From Hymenobacter persicinus (lineage in GTDB: Bacteria > Bacteroidota > Bacteroidia > Cytophagales > Hymenobacteraceae), in assembly GCF_004167665.1 (NCBI RefSeq), contig NZ_SEWE01000010.1:1-64000 (forward strand): 64,000 nucleotides of DNA. Reading direction: 5' to 3'. Under the pieces are notes generated by a model that worked only from the letters and a program-made list of their open reading frames with translations, ran no database searches and had not been told where the DNA came from. Shown piece after piece: positions 26,241-34,591 of this stretch. The first letter of the stretch is position 1. The number at the start of each line of letters is the position of its first letter. Position numbers and translations under genes: made by a program.

Positions 26241-27047
26241 ATGATCAATACCAACCTGAAATTCTGGCGGCGCGAACTGAGCCTGACGCAGGCGCAAATG
26301 GCCGAAAAGCTAAATATAAAACGTTCACTGGTAGGGGCTTATGAGGAAGGGCGCGCTGAGCCCAAGCTCACCACCCTCGTCAACATGGCCCGCCTGTTCG
26401 GCATCTCCCTCGACCAGCTGGTGACCAATGATTTCACCAAAAAGAGCGTGCAGAAGGCCGCCCTGCGCCAGGTGACGCCCATCGTGTCGGATGATCCAAA
26501 CCCGACGCGCCCGGCCGGCAACCTGCGCATCTTGGCCCTTACCGTCGACAAAGACCAGAACGAAAACATCGAGCTGGTGCCCCTGAAGGCGGCCGCCGGC
26601 TACCTCAATGGCTACGCCGACCCGGAGTTTATCGAGGAGCTGCCCAAGTTCCGCCTGCCCATGCTCGGCAGCGGCGGCACCTACCGCGCCTTCGAAATTG
26701 CCGGCGACTCCATGCTGCCCATCGCCTCGGGCACCGTTATCGTGGGCCGCTACGTCGACGACTGGCTCACGCTCAAGGACGGCACGCCGTGCATCGTGGT
26801 GAGCAGCAAGGAAGGCATCGTGTTTAAGCGCGTCTTCAACAAGCTCAAGGACGGCGCCACGTTGTCCTTGCACTCCGACAACCCGGTGTATTCGCCCTAC
26901 GAAATCGGGGTGGAAGACGTGGTGGAAATCTGGGAGGCCAAGTCCTATATCAGCAGCACCTTCCCCATTGCCGACCTTTCGCTCACGCGCCTGGCTAGCA
27001 TCGTGCTTGATTTGCAGCAGCAGGTCAGCACCATGAAAAAGGTATAG
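26241..27047 (+). CDS. XRE-type regulator with S24 (LexA/CI-like) peptidase domain
   Basis: A 268-residue protein with an N-terminal helix-turn-helix of the XRE type (about 5-60; SLTQAQMAEKLNIKRSLVGAY) and a C-terminal S24 domain. The S24 catalytic serine is in IAGDSMLPI (about residue 156), and a lysine follows in GIVFKRVF about 38 residues later, the Ser-Lys dyad pattern of LexA and CI repressors. It probably represses target genes until self-cleavage or ligand binding. No prophage genes are adjacent, so a housekeeping regulator is likely. Its targets are not visible here. Confidence 0.87.
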   Translation: MINTNLKFWRRELSLTQAQMAEKLNIKRSLVGAYEEGRAEPKLTTLVNMARLFGISLDQLVTNDFTKKSVQKAALRQVTPIVSDDPNPTRPAGNLRILALTVDKDQNENIELVPLKAAAGYLNGYADPEFIEELPKFRLPMLGSGGTYRAFEIAGDSMLPIASGTVIVGRYVDDWLTLKDGTPCIVVSSKEGIVFKRVFNKLKDGATLSLHSDNPVYSPYEIGVEDVVEIWEAKSYISSTFPIADLSLTRLASIVLDLQQQVSTMKKV

Positions 27048-27193
27048 TCTGCACGGCTAAGCCTGCAGGCTCATGCTGCCGCAAAGCCAGTCCCGTCCGG
27101 GGCTGGCATTGCCGGTTTGGGGGCGTTGCTAACTTCCCCGGCCTTGGCGCGTATGTGGTAGGCAATCCGCCACCTTTCCAACTCCACGCCCTC

Positions 27194-27913
27194 ATGCTGA
27201 AGTACATTCCCGCTACCGACCGTCACCACGCCGCGCCCGTGAGCTGGCTGAGCAGCTACTTCCTGTTTTCCTTCGCCGACTACTACGACCCAAAAAACAT
27301 CCATTTCGGCCCCCTGCGCGTGTTCAACGACGACAGCATTGCGCCCAACTCCGGCTTTCCCCAGCACCCGCATTCCGAGATGGAAATCGTGACCCTTGTG
27401 CTCGACGGCGAGGTAACTCACGAGGACACGATGGGCAACCAGACGACCATCCCGAAGGGCGAAGTGCAGCGCATGACGGCCGGCACCGGCCTAGCCCACG
27501 GCGAAATGAACCGTACCGACAAGCCCCTGCACATTTACCAGCTGTGGTTTTTGCCCAATCAGAAGGGCCTCGCCCCCAGCTACGAGCAGAAAGACCTGGA
27601 TTTCCTCGATTCCAAAAATGAGCTGGTGCCGCTGGTATCGGGCCAGAAGGTGCTCGAGGACGTGGTGTACATGAACTCCAACTCCACTATTTACTGGGCC
27701 AACCTGCGCGAGGACAAGGAAATCGAGTTCAAGACTTTCCCCATTCGCAACACCTTTATCTACGTCAAGGAGGGCTCCATCTACGTCAATGGCACCGAGT
27801 TGGGGCCTAACGACCAGGCGCGCATGACCGATGAGCACGTGGTGCAGATTCGGGCCCGCAAAGACGCTCAGTTTATTTTGATTGACCTGCCGTCGAGTGA
27901 AGCCAACTATTAG
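27194..27913 (+). CDS. Pirin family protein
   Basis: A 239-residue bicupin of the pirin family. The N-terminal cupin shows FGPLRVFNDD and the metal-binding set HPHSEMEIVTLVLDGEVTHED with conserved His and Glu. GEVQRMTAGTGLAHGE completes the site. Some pirins are quercetin dioxygenases and others bind transcription factors; the role here is not clear. The ATG at 27194 begins the conserved LKYIPA segment. Confidence 0.92.
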   Translation: MLKYIPATDRHHAAPVSWLSSYFLFSFADYYDPKNIHFGPLRVFNDDSIAPNSGFPQHPHSEMEIVTLVLDGEVTHEDTMGNQTTIPKGEVQRMTAGTGLAHGEMNRTDKPLHIYQLWFLPNQKGLAPSYEQKDLDFLDSKNELVPLVSGQKVLEDVVYMNSNSTIYWANLREDKEIEFKTFPIRNTFIYVKEGSIYVNGTELGPNDQARMTDEHVVQIRARKDAQFILIDLPSSEANY

Positions 27914-27937
27914 GAAGCTGAACCGTTAGCTTTTTAC

Positions 27938-28651
27938 ATGACGACAACTTTCCCGGAGTCCCTGGTGCCCGCCAACGACGCGGCCCGGTTGCGCACGCTC
28001 CATCAGTACGACATCGTTAATACCACGCCCGAGCCGATTTTCGATGACTATACGGCCTGGGCGGCCCAGCTCTTCAACTGCCCGATTTCCCTGATTTCCC
28101 TCGTCGACGACGAATATGTGTGGTTTAAGTCGGTGACCGGGGCGGAAGGAATTCCCGGGCTGCCGCGGGTGGAAAGCATGTGCTCGGCAGCCATTTTGCA
28201 GGATGAGCCCGTGGTCCAATCGGACTACAAGCCCGAAAGCTGCACGCTCATCAAGCCCGACGTGGCCCAGGCCATCGGCCTGAAATTCTACGCCGGCTCG
28301 GCGCTGCAGATGCCCGACGGGGCCCGGGTGGGCATGCTGGCCGTCATTGGCCGGGAGTTTCGCACGCTTTCGGAGAAAGAAACGGCCGTGCTAGCCCGGC
28401 TGGCTAAGCTGGTCAGTCAGACCATCGAGCTGCGGGTGAAGTACTTGCGCGCCGGGCAGCAGGAAGAATGGGAAGCTGCCCAAGCCGAGCTGGCCGACAA
28501 CCTCGACGAAAATGCCGCCCTGGCCCGCTACCTCACCTCCCGCAACGGCCGCATCGACTTCGACGACGATGACGTAGCCCAAATCATTGAGCGCCGCCTG
28601 GATAGCGTGGCCAAAGTGCTCAAACGCCGGATGGGGCAGGTGGCGGGGTAA
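27938..28651 (+). CDS. GAF domain-containing protein
   Basis: A 237-residue soluble protein. It has a GAF domain at about 20-165 (RLRTLHQYDIVNTTPEPIFD, CPISLISLVDDEYVWFKS, MCSAAILQDEPVVQ), the stand-alone type common in Bacteroidota. The C-terminal 70 residues are helical and acidic, with no output domain such as kinase or cyclase. It may sense a small ligand or redox state. It starts 24 bases after the pirin gene and may be co-transcribed with it. Confidence 0.87.
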   Translation: MTTTFPESLVPANDAARLRTLHQYDIVNTTPEPIFDDYTAWAAQLFNCPISLISLVDDEYVWFKSVTGAEGIPGLPRVESMCSAAILQDEPVVQSDYKPESCTLIKPDVAQAIGLKFYAGSALQMPDGARVGMLAVIGREFRTLSEKETAVLARLAKLVSQTIELRVKYLRAGQQEEWEAAQAELADNLDENAALARYLTSRNGRIDFDDDDVAQIIERRLDSVAKVLKRRMGQVAG

Positions 28652-28670
28652 GATTCGACCACATGATGTA

Positions 28671-28706
28671 AAAAAAAGCCCAGCGTATCTGCTGGGCTTT
28701 TTTTTG
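28671..28706. terminator. Bidirectional intrinsic terminator
   Basis: AAAGCCCAGC stem with a GTATCT loop and eight A or T residues on either side. It terminates the GAF gene and the small membrane protein gene converging on it. Confidence 0.92.
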
Positions 28707-28710
28707 TCCA

Positions 28711-28995
28711 CTATAACCTGTTAAAAATAAAAAAAACGAGTGCAAGCAAGACAACTACGGCAGGAAAAAAACGAGCTACCCTTTGCAGGTAATAAGTGCC
28801 CTTGAAGGGGAAAACGCTTACTAGAGCTGTGACTATGCCGGCAAGGAAGATTTCTATGCATACGCCAGAAATAAGGTCGAGCCAAAATAAGGCTGGATCT
28901 TGTGCTCCTTTATCATGACTGGTCAAAAGTAAATCAACCGCGTAAACCGCTAGAGCAAGGGCCCAAAGTGCAAGCGGCTTCCTAGGTACGTTCAT
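28711..28995 (-). CDS. Small membrane protein, coupled to the M2 peptidase gene
   Basis: A 94-residue hydrophobic protein with three likely membrane helices (about 7-25, 35-60 and 72-92). I do not recognise the family. Its ATG overlaps the stop codon of the upstream peptidase gene by one base (TAATG), so translation is probably coupled. The GC content is lower than that of its neighbours. Confidence 0.7.
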   Translation of the reverse strand: MNVPRKPLALWALALAVYAVDLLLTSHDKGAQDPALFWLDLISGVCIEIFLAGIVTALVSVFPFKGTYYLQRVARFFPAVVVLLALVFFIFNRL

Positions 28996-30854
28996 TACAT
29001 CGTGTACTTCCGCCCCTTGTTCTGGGCTTTTAGGTACACCATCAGGGGCTGGAAGTACTCGACCATGGCGCGGGCGGAAAGGTCCTCGCCGGTTTTTTCC
29101 TTGAGCACGGCGCGCCAGTCTTTGCTGGCGCCGGGGCGCATGATGTCGGCCAGGAAGGTGCCGACTTCCTTGCTGCCGTAGTAGTTGGTGGCGTGCGGGT
29201 CCTGCTTCAGGATTTTCTTGGCAATGTGGTCGTGGAGCTGGAACAGGATGACGTAGGACAAGGCGTAGTCGTAGTACTGGGCCGGGTCGTCGTTGATGTG
29301 GGTTTTGGTGGCCGGGTCGAGGTACTGCTCCCCGCGGGCGGTAGGCGGCACGATGCCCTGGTACTTTTTCACCAGCTCCCACCACTTGGCGTTGAGCTGG
29401 TCGGCGGGCAGCTTGTCGGCGTAGAAGGAGTTTTCCCACTCGCTCATCACGCCCGAGGAGAACGGGATGAACGTCACGTAGTTCAGGGCCTCTTTCAGCA
29501 ACGTCTGGGTCTGGTCCGTCTTGGCTTTCGGGTCCTGGAGGCCCAGGCCCACCAGGAACGGCTTCTGGGTGGCGGCCAGGCCCATCAGGCTGCCCATGGC
29601 CTCGTGGTAGGCGCGGTTGGCTCCCTGGCGCAGCAGCACGGGCACCTCGGGGTTGGAGTAGGTGAGGTAGTAGTAGATGTGACCCAGCTCGTGGTGGGTG
29701 GTTTCGTACCACTCGGTGTTGGGCTCCACGCTCATCAGACTGCGCACGTCCTGGTTGAGGTCCATGTGCCAAGCCGAGGCGTGGTTGTTCTTCTTGTAGG
29801 TAGCGCCTTTGGGCAGCGGATACAGGCTGCTTTTCTCCCAGAACACCGGGGGCAGGGCCTGAAAGCCCAGGCTCTGGTAAAACCGCTCGGCCTGCTTGAC
29901 CTGCCACTCGGCGCCCTTCTTAGCCAGCGTCGCGTCCAGGTTTACACCTTTCACGTCGACCATGGCGCTCCAGTCCTGGCCCCAGCGGTTGGGCAGCCAG
30001 GAGGCGGGCAGGTAGTCGGGCACCTGCTTAACGCCGTACTTCTTGGCCAGCTCGTAGCGGGCGTAGGTGTGCAATTCCCGGTAGAGGGGGCGCAGCTCGT
30101 CGTTGAGCTGGCGCACGAGCGTCATCATTTCCTCCCGGCTCATGCCGTAGTCGGAGGCCTGGTAGGTGAAGTAGTCGGGGTAGCCCAGGGCCTGCACGGT
30201 CTGGTTGCGCAGCCCGCGCAGGTTCAGCAGACCGTCCTTGAGCGTGGGGCCGATGGCCTTGCTGGCTTCCCAGATGGCCTGGCGCTTCTGCGGGTTGTTT
30301 TCCTTGCGCAGCAGCTCGTCCAGGTCGTTGGTCGTCACCGATTTGCCCGCGTATTTGTAGTCGAAGCCGTAGAGCTTCTCGGTCTGCTGGGTTTCGGCCT
30401 TGATGCGGCGCTTGACCACGTCCGCAATAGTCTGGGGCGAGTTGGCGGCGTTGTAGAGGGCCGTCTGGAGCTGCTTGATCTGGAAAGGCTGGAGCTGGTC
30501 TTTGTGCTCGAGCAGCTGGCGCAGGTTGTTGATGTTGTCGGCGCTGCCGGTGAAGGCAGCCATGGCCTCGTTGGCCCGGGCCGTGGCCACGGCGTTGGTC
30601 GAGTCGCCGGCCACAATGTGGGTGTTGGAGCGCCACTCGGCTTCGCTCGACTGGGTGTAAAGCCGCTGGTACTCGGTGGAGTAGCCGGTCAGAAATTCAT
30701 CGGCCTGCCGGCTCCAGTCGACGGGCGCCGGCGGGGCCGCGGGCGGCGTTTCGACGGTGGCGGCCGTATCAGGCGTCGTGGTGGGCACCTTGGCGGTGGG
30801 CGCGCAGGCCGAAAGCAGCGCTACGGCTAGGATGGGAAGATGATTTTTGCTCAT
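28995..30854 (-). CDS. M2 (ACE-like) family dipeptidyl carboxypeptidase lipoprotein
   Basis: A 619-residue zinc metallopeptidase of family M2, related to angiotensin-converting enzyme. It has a lipoprotein signal (LLSAC at about residue 16), a Pro/Thr-rich linker, then the peptidase domain. The zinc site is HHELGH at about residue 385 with the third-ligand Glu in NRAYHEAMGSLMG about 25 residues on. It is expected in the periplasm or at the outer membrane, trimming dipeptides from peptides. The ATG at 30854 is preferred over 30896 because a perfect -7 element sits just upstream of it. Confidence 0.92.
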   Translation of the reverse strand: MSKNHLPILAVALLSACAPTAKVPTTTPDTAATVETPPAAPPAPVDWSRQADEFLTGYSTEYQRLYTQSSEAEWRSNTHIVAGDSTNAVATARANEAMAAFTGSADNINNLRQLLEHKDQLQPFQIKQLQTALYNAANSPQTIADVVKRRIKAETQQTEKLYGFDYKYAGKSVTTNDLDELLRKENNPQKRQAIWEASKAIGPTLKDGLLNLRGLRNQTVQALGYPDYFTYQASDYGMSREEMMTLVRQLNDELRPLYRELHTYARYELAKKYGVKQVPDYLPASWLPNRWGQDWSAMVDVKGVNLDATLAKKGAEWQVKQAERFYQSLGFQALPPVFWEKSSLYPLPKGATYKKNNHASAWHMDLNQDVRSLMSVEPNTEWYETTHHELGHIYYYLTYSNPEVPVLLRQGANRAYHEAMGSLMGLAATQKPFLVGLGLQDPKAKTDQTQTLLKEALNYVTFIPFSSGVMSEWENSFYADKLPADQLNAKWWELVKKYQGIVPPTARGEQYLDPATKTHINDDPAQYYDYALSYVILFQLHDHIAKKILKQDPHATNYYGSKEVGTFLADIMRPGASKDWRAVLKEKTGEDLSARAMVEYFQPLMVYLKAQNKGRKYTM

Positions 30855-30860
30855 ATAGAG

Positions 30861-30868
30861 CAAAGCTA
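30861..30868 (-). promoter_or_regulatory. Promoter -7 element for the M2 peptidase
   Basis: TAGCTTTG on the minus strand, an exact TAnnTTTG match, seven bases upstream of the chosen ATG. This implies a very short or absent leader. No TTG is seen at the usual spacing. Confidence 0.45.
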
Positions 30869-30900
30869 AAAAAAGCGCCGACTCGGACCGGCGCAAGCTG

Positions 30901-30908
30901 TATTTTTG
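30901..30908 (+). promoter_or_regulatory. Promoter -7 element for the divergent small gene
   Basis: TATTTTTG on the plus strand, an exact TAnnTTTG match, 30 bases before the ATG at 30938. The -33 part is not evident. Confidence 0.45.
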
Positions 30909-30937
30909 GCTGGATTCAGCTTCGTAGATGCTATTCG

Positions 30938-31435
30938 ATGATTAAACCAATTGTTCAGGGCGTTATCACCACTTTTTCTGTAGCTGCCAAGGCTGGGCTG
31001 GCAATTCTTTTGACCCTATTGATTTGGACTGGAACCGTAGTCGCCTGGGATGAGCTGAAATTCATCATCTTTTCCTACCGCAATTTGCAAGGAACGTGGT
31101 TAGCTAGGGACAGGGACGAAAAGGAATATGGCAGAATGGAATTACTCATTACCCAAGACTCAGCTTTCTATGGGGACCGGGTCTTTGGTGATGGAAATAC
31201 GCAGCCCTTCCATAGAGCAGAGACAAGACATGGCGGTCTAGACAACTACTACCTACGAGGGGCCATAATTCATCTGACAGCGGATAGCCTCATACTTATG
31301 TATCCCAACGGAAGGTCACAAGGTTGGGGAGTGGACCTAGACCTCAACGGTAAAACGATAAATCTAATCGGAGACTCCTATTCCACATTGCGCTTTGTGA
31401 AGGTTGCGGATGGCAGAATAGCCGGTCACCGGTAG
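30938..31435 (+). CDS. Hypothetical protein with one N-terminal membrane segment
   Basis: A 165-residue protein that I do not recognise. It has one hydrophobic helix at about 14-37, then a beta-rich soluble domain of about 115 residues (LQGTWLARDRDEKEYGRMEL and later). The latter has the look of a small lipocalin-like or META-like barrel, but no signature is decisive. Its base composition is less GC-rich than its neighbours. Confidence 0.65.
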   Translation: MIKPIVQGVITTFSVAAKAGLAILLTLLIWTGTVVAWDELKFIIFSYRNLQGTWLARDRDEKEYGRMELLITQDSAFYGDRVFGDGNTQPFHRAETRHGGLDNYYLRGAIIHLTADSLILMYPNGRSQGWGVDLDLNGKTINLIGDSYSTLRFVKVADGRIAGHR

Positions 31436-31445
31436 GAAAGTTGCT

Positions 31446-32384
31446 CTACGCTGCCTGCGTCAGCAAGTGGCAGTCCTTGTACTTCTTGCCGCTGCCGCAG
31501 GGGCACGGGTCGTTGCGGCCGAACTTACGGCGGGAGCGCAGGGTCTTGAGCCACTGGCGCGGGTCGGTGGCCCACTGCAGGAAGCGGCTGCGCGGGTTCT
31601 GGCGGAAGGCCAGCAGCAGCAGGCCGTAGAGCTCCGGATGCTCGGCCTGGAGCTTCTCGGGCTTCTCGAAGAAATACTCCGTGACCACGGCAAAGAACTC
31701 GGCCTCGTTGGTGCCGCCGTAGTCGTTGATTTCGGAGCGCCCGGCCCGGATGGCGGCAATTTCGCGCGCCATTACGGCTTCCCACTCGGGGCGCAGGGCG
31801 GCCGGAAACGCCAGGGCCGGCACCCCGTCAATGACGCCGTCGGCCTCGTCGAGCAGGTGGGCAAACTCGTGGATGCCCACGTTCTGCCGGTCCATGCCGT
31901 CGCGGAAGCCCTGCTCCAGGGAGGCCTTGGAAAGGTGCATATAGTGGGACGTCTGGAAGTTGCGCACCGAGCCCAGCAGGGTGCCGGCCAGCGGGGCGTG
32001 CTCCTGCCCCGCGTCCTGCCGCTCCTTCCAGGCGTCGGGCACCACGAGCACCTCGCTCAGGTTGCCGTACTCCCAATCGGGAAAGCCGAACACGGGAATA
32101 ATGGCCGAAGCCGCCACCAGCACCCGCGTTACGTCGTCGATGTCGGTTTGAATGCCCGTAATGCGCGTCTGGGCCAGAAACACCTGCACGCGCTTCTCAA
32201 ACCTGGGCTTCTCCACTTCGGACAGCGACAGGTAAAAGGCCACCCGGGTGCTGAGTATTTCGCGCCAGGCGGCGGGAAATTCGGCGGCCAGCGCGGCGGC
32301 CTTCACCCGGGCGTCGCGGGTGACGTAGCGGTAAAACAGAAACAGAATAACGGCCAGCACGGCCAGCCAGACGAGGTATTGCAT
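31446..32384 (-). CDS. mtfA: MtfA-like zinc peptidase fused to a SEC-C motif
   Basis: A 312-residue protein. It has an N-terminal membrane helix (about 2-18), then a peptidase domain of the MtfA (Mlc titration factor A, M90) family with the zinc motif HEFAH at about residue 173 followed by the acidic ligand region. At the C-terminus is a SEC-C zinc motif (FGRNDPCPCGSGKKYKDCH). E. coli MtfA binds the repressor Mlc and cleaves small peptides. The SEC-C tail is extra compared with the enteric protein and suggests interaction with ribosome- or SecB-related partners. Confidence 0.88.
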   Translation of the reverse strand: MQYLVWLAVLAVILFLFYRYVTRDARVKAAALAAEFPAAWREILSTRVAFYLSLSEVEKPRFEKRVQVFLAQTRITGIQTDIDDVTRVLVAASAIIPVFGFPDWEYGNLSEVLVVPDAWKERQDAGQEHAPLAGTLLGSVRNFQTSHYMHLSKASLEQGFRDGMDRQNVGIHEFAHLLDEADGVIDGVPALAFPAALRPEWEAVMAREIAAIRAGRSEINDYGGTNEAEFFAVVTEYFFEKPEKLQAEHPELYGLLLLAFRQNPRSRFLQWATDPRQWLKTLRSRRKFGRNDPCPCGSGKKYKDCHLLTQAA

Positions 32385-32449
32385 GGCCGGGTAAACGGCC
32401 CGAGCCGGTTTAGGTTGTAGGGCCCGCCGTGGAAAGCGCGCCCCCGCCG

Positions 32450-32839
32450 TTAGAGCCGGGGCAGCAGCTCCCGCAGTCGGTTGAGCAGCAGTTGCTGGAG
32501 AGCAGGGTCCATAAACTGGTACTGGTCGGGAATGCGCAGCACCACGACGGGCTTGCCGGCCAGCGCTGCGCCGAACTTCTGCCGCAGCCGGTCGGCGTGG
32601 CGGCGCTCCATTACGAAAATGGCCTCGGCCCAGCCCAGGTGTCCGGCCGTGACCCGCACCCGGGCGCCGGGCTCCGTTCCGGCCGAGCGGGCCTCGTAGT
32701 GCGGGTGCGCGTCGAAAAGCCGCTCGGCGGTGAGGCTGCGCCAGCGGTTCTGGCTGCAGATGAACAGAAGCTGGCGGGGCTCGGAGGTAGGCAAGGGTAT
32801 ATGGGTTGCGTTTCGGATAGGATATAAGCAGAACGTCAT
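32450..32839 (-). CDS. Low-molecular-weight tyrosine phosphatase-like protein
   Basis: About 129 residues with the phosphatase P-loop as CSQNRWRS (C-X5-R-S) near residue 28, preceded by the strand LLFI. The protein lacks the canonical DP loop of full-length LMW-PTPs; it belongs to a short subfamily of uncertain substrate. The first ATG (32839) directly abuts a large inverted repeat; an in-frame TTG at 32794 would give a start closer to the P-loop and is a real alternative. Confidence 0.78.
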   Translation of the reverse strand: MTFCLYPIRNATHIPLPTSEPRQLLFICSQNRWRSLTAERLFDAHPHYEARSAGTEPGARVRVTAGHLGWAEAIFVMERRHADRLRQKFGAALAGKPVVVLRIPDQYQFMDPALQQLLLNRLRELLPRL

Positions 32840-32930
32840 GCAGAGCGTCAGCGAAGCATCTCGCGGGGCGCCGTTAGATTACTAATCCAACGACACCCCG
32901 CGAGATGCTTCGCTGACGCTCTGCATGACG
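32834..32930. repeat. Perfect 35-bp inverted repeat
   Basis: The arms 32834-32868 and 32896-32930 are exact complements around a 27-base centre. They contain the words GTCATGCAGAGCG and GAAGCATCTCGCG. The sequence lies between two minus-strand genes and could form a very stable hairpin in RNA or a cruciform in DNA. No T-run and no transposase gene are adjacent. Confidence 0.93.
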
Positions 32931-32967
32931 GTCCTTTTGGGCCTTTGCTTAACCGTAAGCTGCCGCT

Positions 32968-34350
32968 CTACTCCACCAACGACACGCGCACCTTGCGGCC
33001 TTTGATTTTGGCGCCCGTCACGCGCTGGGCCACTTCTTGGGCCTGCAGGCGCGGCACGGCCACGTAGCTGTAGTGGTCAAACACCTCGATGTGGCCAACG
33101 TCGGTGCGCTCCAGCCCGCCCTGGGCCACGAAGGCCCCGACCAGGTCGTGGGCGCTGACCTTGTCCTTGCGGCCGGCCGATACGTGCAGGGTGATGCTGG
33201 CGGGCTTGGGGGCCTTGGGTGCAGCCGGCGGCAGGGCCGGGGCGTGCAGGGGCTTCCACTGGATGCTCTCGGCAATGGGCCACTTCTGCACGTGGGTCTG
33301 CTCGTGGGGCGTGGCCAGGATGTGGGCCGTGCCCACGGCGCCGGCGCGGGCCGTGCGGCCGGCCCGGTGCTGGAAGGCATCGGCTTTGTCGGGGGCGTCG
33401 TACTGAATGACGGTGTCGAGGGCCGTCACGTCGAGGCCGCGGGCAGCCACGTCAGTAGCTACTAACACTTGGCTGGAGCCGTTGCGCAGCTTCATCAGGG
33501 CTTTGTCGCGCTCGGGCTGGGGCATCTTGCCGTGGAGCACTTCGGCCGCCACGCCCCGGCCCTGCAGGAAGCGGGTCAGCTCCACACATCGTTCCCGGGT
33601 GTTGCAGAATACCAGCGCCCGGCCGGTTTCGGGCAGGTTCAGCAGGTGGAGCAGGGCGGCGGGCTTTTTCTCGATGGGGCCCACCTGACCCAGCAGCGTC
33701 AGGTTTTCGGGCAGCTTGCCTTCTTCCTCCGCCGACTGCACCACCCGGGGGCGGGTCAGGTTGTTGCGAATCAGCAGCAGCACCTTATCCGACATCGTGG
33801 CCGAGAACAGCAGGGTCTGGCGGCGGCGCGGCAGGCGTTTTACAATTTCGACCAGCTCGTCCTGGAAGCCCAGCTCGAGCAGCTTGTCGGCCTCGTCGAG
33901 GATGAGCACCTTGAGCTGGTTAGGCACGATGGAGCGGCGCTCGAAGTGGTCGAGCAGGCGGCCGGGGGTGGCCACCACAATGTGGGGGGGCTGGGTGAGG
34001 GAGGCCGTTTCCTCGCGGAAGGCATGACCCCCGTAGAAAGCCGCCACGCGCAGATTGGGCAGGTATTTACCCAGCTTTTTGAGGGCATCGCGCACCTGCA
34101 GGGCCAGTTCCCGGGCCGGTACGAGCACAATCACCTGCACCGCGTCGAGCTTCAAATCCAGATTTTGCAGAATCGACAGGCCGTAGGCGGCCGTCTTGCC
34201 CGAGCCGGTGGGCGCCTGCCCGGCCACGTCCTGGCCGGCGAGGGCCATGGGAATAACTTGCTCCTGAACGGGGGTGGGCGTGGTGAAAGTCAGCTCTTCC
34301 AGTGCTTGGAGCAGGGAAGGGGCAAGGCCAAGGTCGGCGAAAGAGGGCAT
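32968..34350 (-). CDS. DEAD-box RNA helicase with DbpA-type RNA-binding domain
   Basis: A 460-residue ATP-dependent RNA helicase. The N-terminus has the Q motif (FTTPTPVQEQVIP), Walker A APTGSGKT at about 46-53, and the DEAD box LILDEADKL. The SAT motif and HRAGRTARAG (motif VI) follow. The C-terminal 75 residues form a DbpA RNA-binding domain (VSAHDLVGAFVAQGGL, DHYSYVAVP), which in DbpA targets 23S rRNA for ribosome assembly. The ATG at 34350 is preferred: a perfect -7 element at 34372-34379 overlaps the upstream ATG at 34374. Confidence 0.95.
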   Translation of the reverse strand: MPSFADLGLAPSLLQALEELTFTTPTPVQEQVIPMALAGQDVAGQAPTGSGKTAAYGLSILQNLDLKLDAVQVIVLVPARELALQVRDALKKLGKYLPNLRVAAFYGGHAFREETASLTQPPHIVVATPGRLLDHFERRSIVPNQLKVLILDEADKLLELGFQDELVEIVKRLPRRRQTLLFSATMSDKVLLLIRNNLTRPRVVQSAEEEGKLPENLTLLGQVGPIEKKPAALLHLLNLPETGRALVFCNTRERCVELTRFLQGRGVAAEVLHGKMPQPERDKALMKLRNGSSQVLVATDVAARGLDVTALDTVIQYDAPDKADAFQHRAGRTARAGAVGTAHILATPHEQTHVQKWPIAESIQWKPLHAPALPPAAPKAPKPASITLHVSAGRKDKVSAHDLVGAFVAQGGLERTDVGHIEVFDHYSYVAVPRLQAQEVAQRVTGAKIKGRKVRVSLVE

Positions 34351-34371
34351 GCGAAACGAAAATGTGGGCTG

Positions 34372-34379
34372 CAAAGGTA
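34372..34379 (-). promoter_or_regulatory. Promoter -7 element for the DEAD-box helicase
   Basis: TACCTTTG on the minus strand, 22 bases upstream of the chosen ATG. It is the same octamer as in the tRNA array and murB. No clear TTG lies at 19-21 bases. Confidence 0.6.
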
Positions 34380-34591
34380 CGCCGGATTTCGGCGGCAGCC
34401 AGCACGCGCCAGCCTGGGCCCGTATTCCTTTTGTCCAATCGGGTGCTGGGCCGGGTTATCCAGCGCCGATACTTCTGGAGCAGCAAAGGAGCCAACGAAG
34501 CCTCAGGGCCAAACGGAGCCTCCGCAAAGGCCCGCTGGAGGCAGAGCAGCGTGGTTAAACCGAAAAGTGTAGTCGGAGGAGTCGGGGGTGG

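Noticed and set aside
34350..34374. Upstream ATG of the DEAD-box helicase at 34374
   Set aside because: It overlaps a perfect -7 promoter element, so transcripts would begin after it. The conserved protein begins at 34350.
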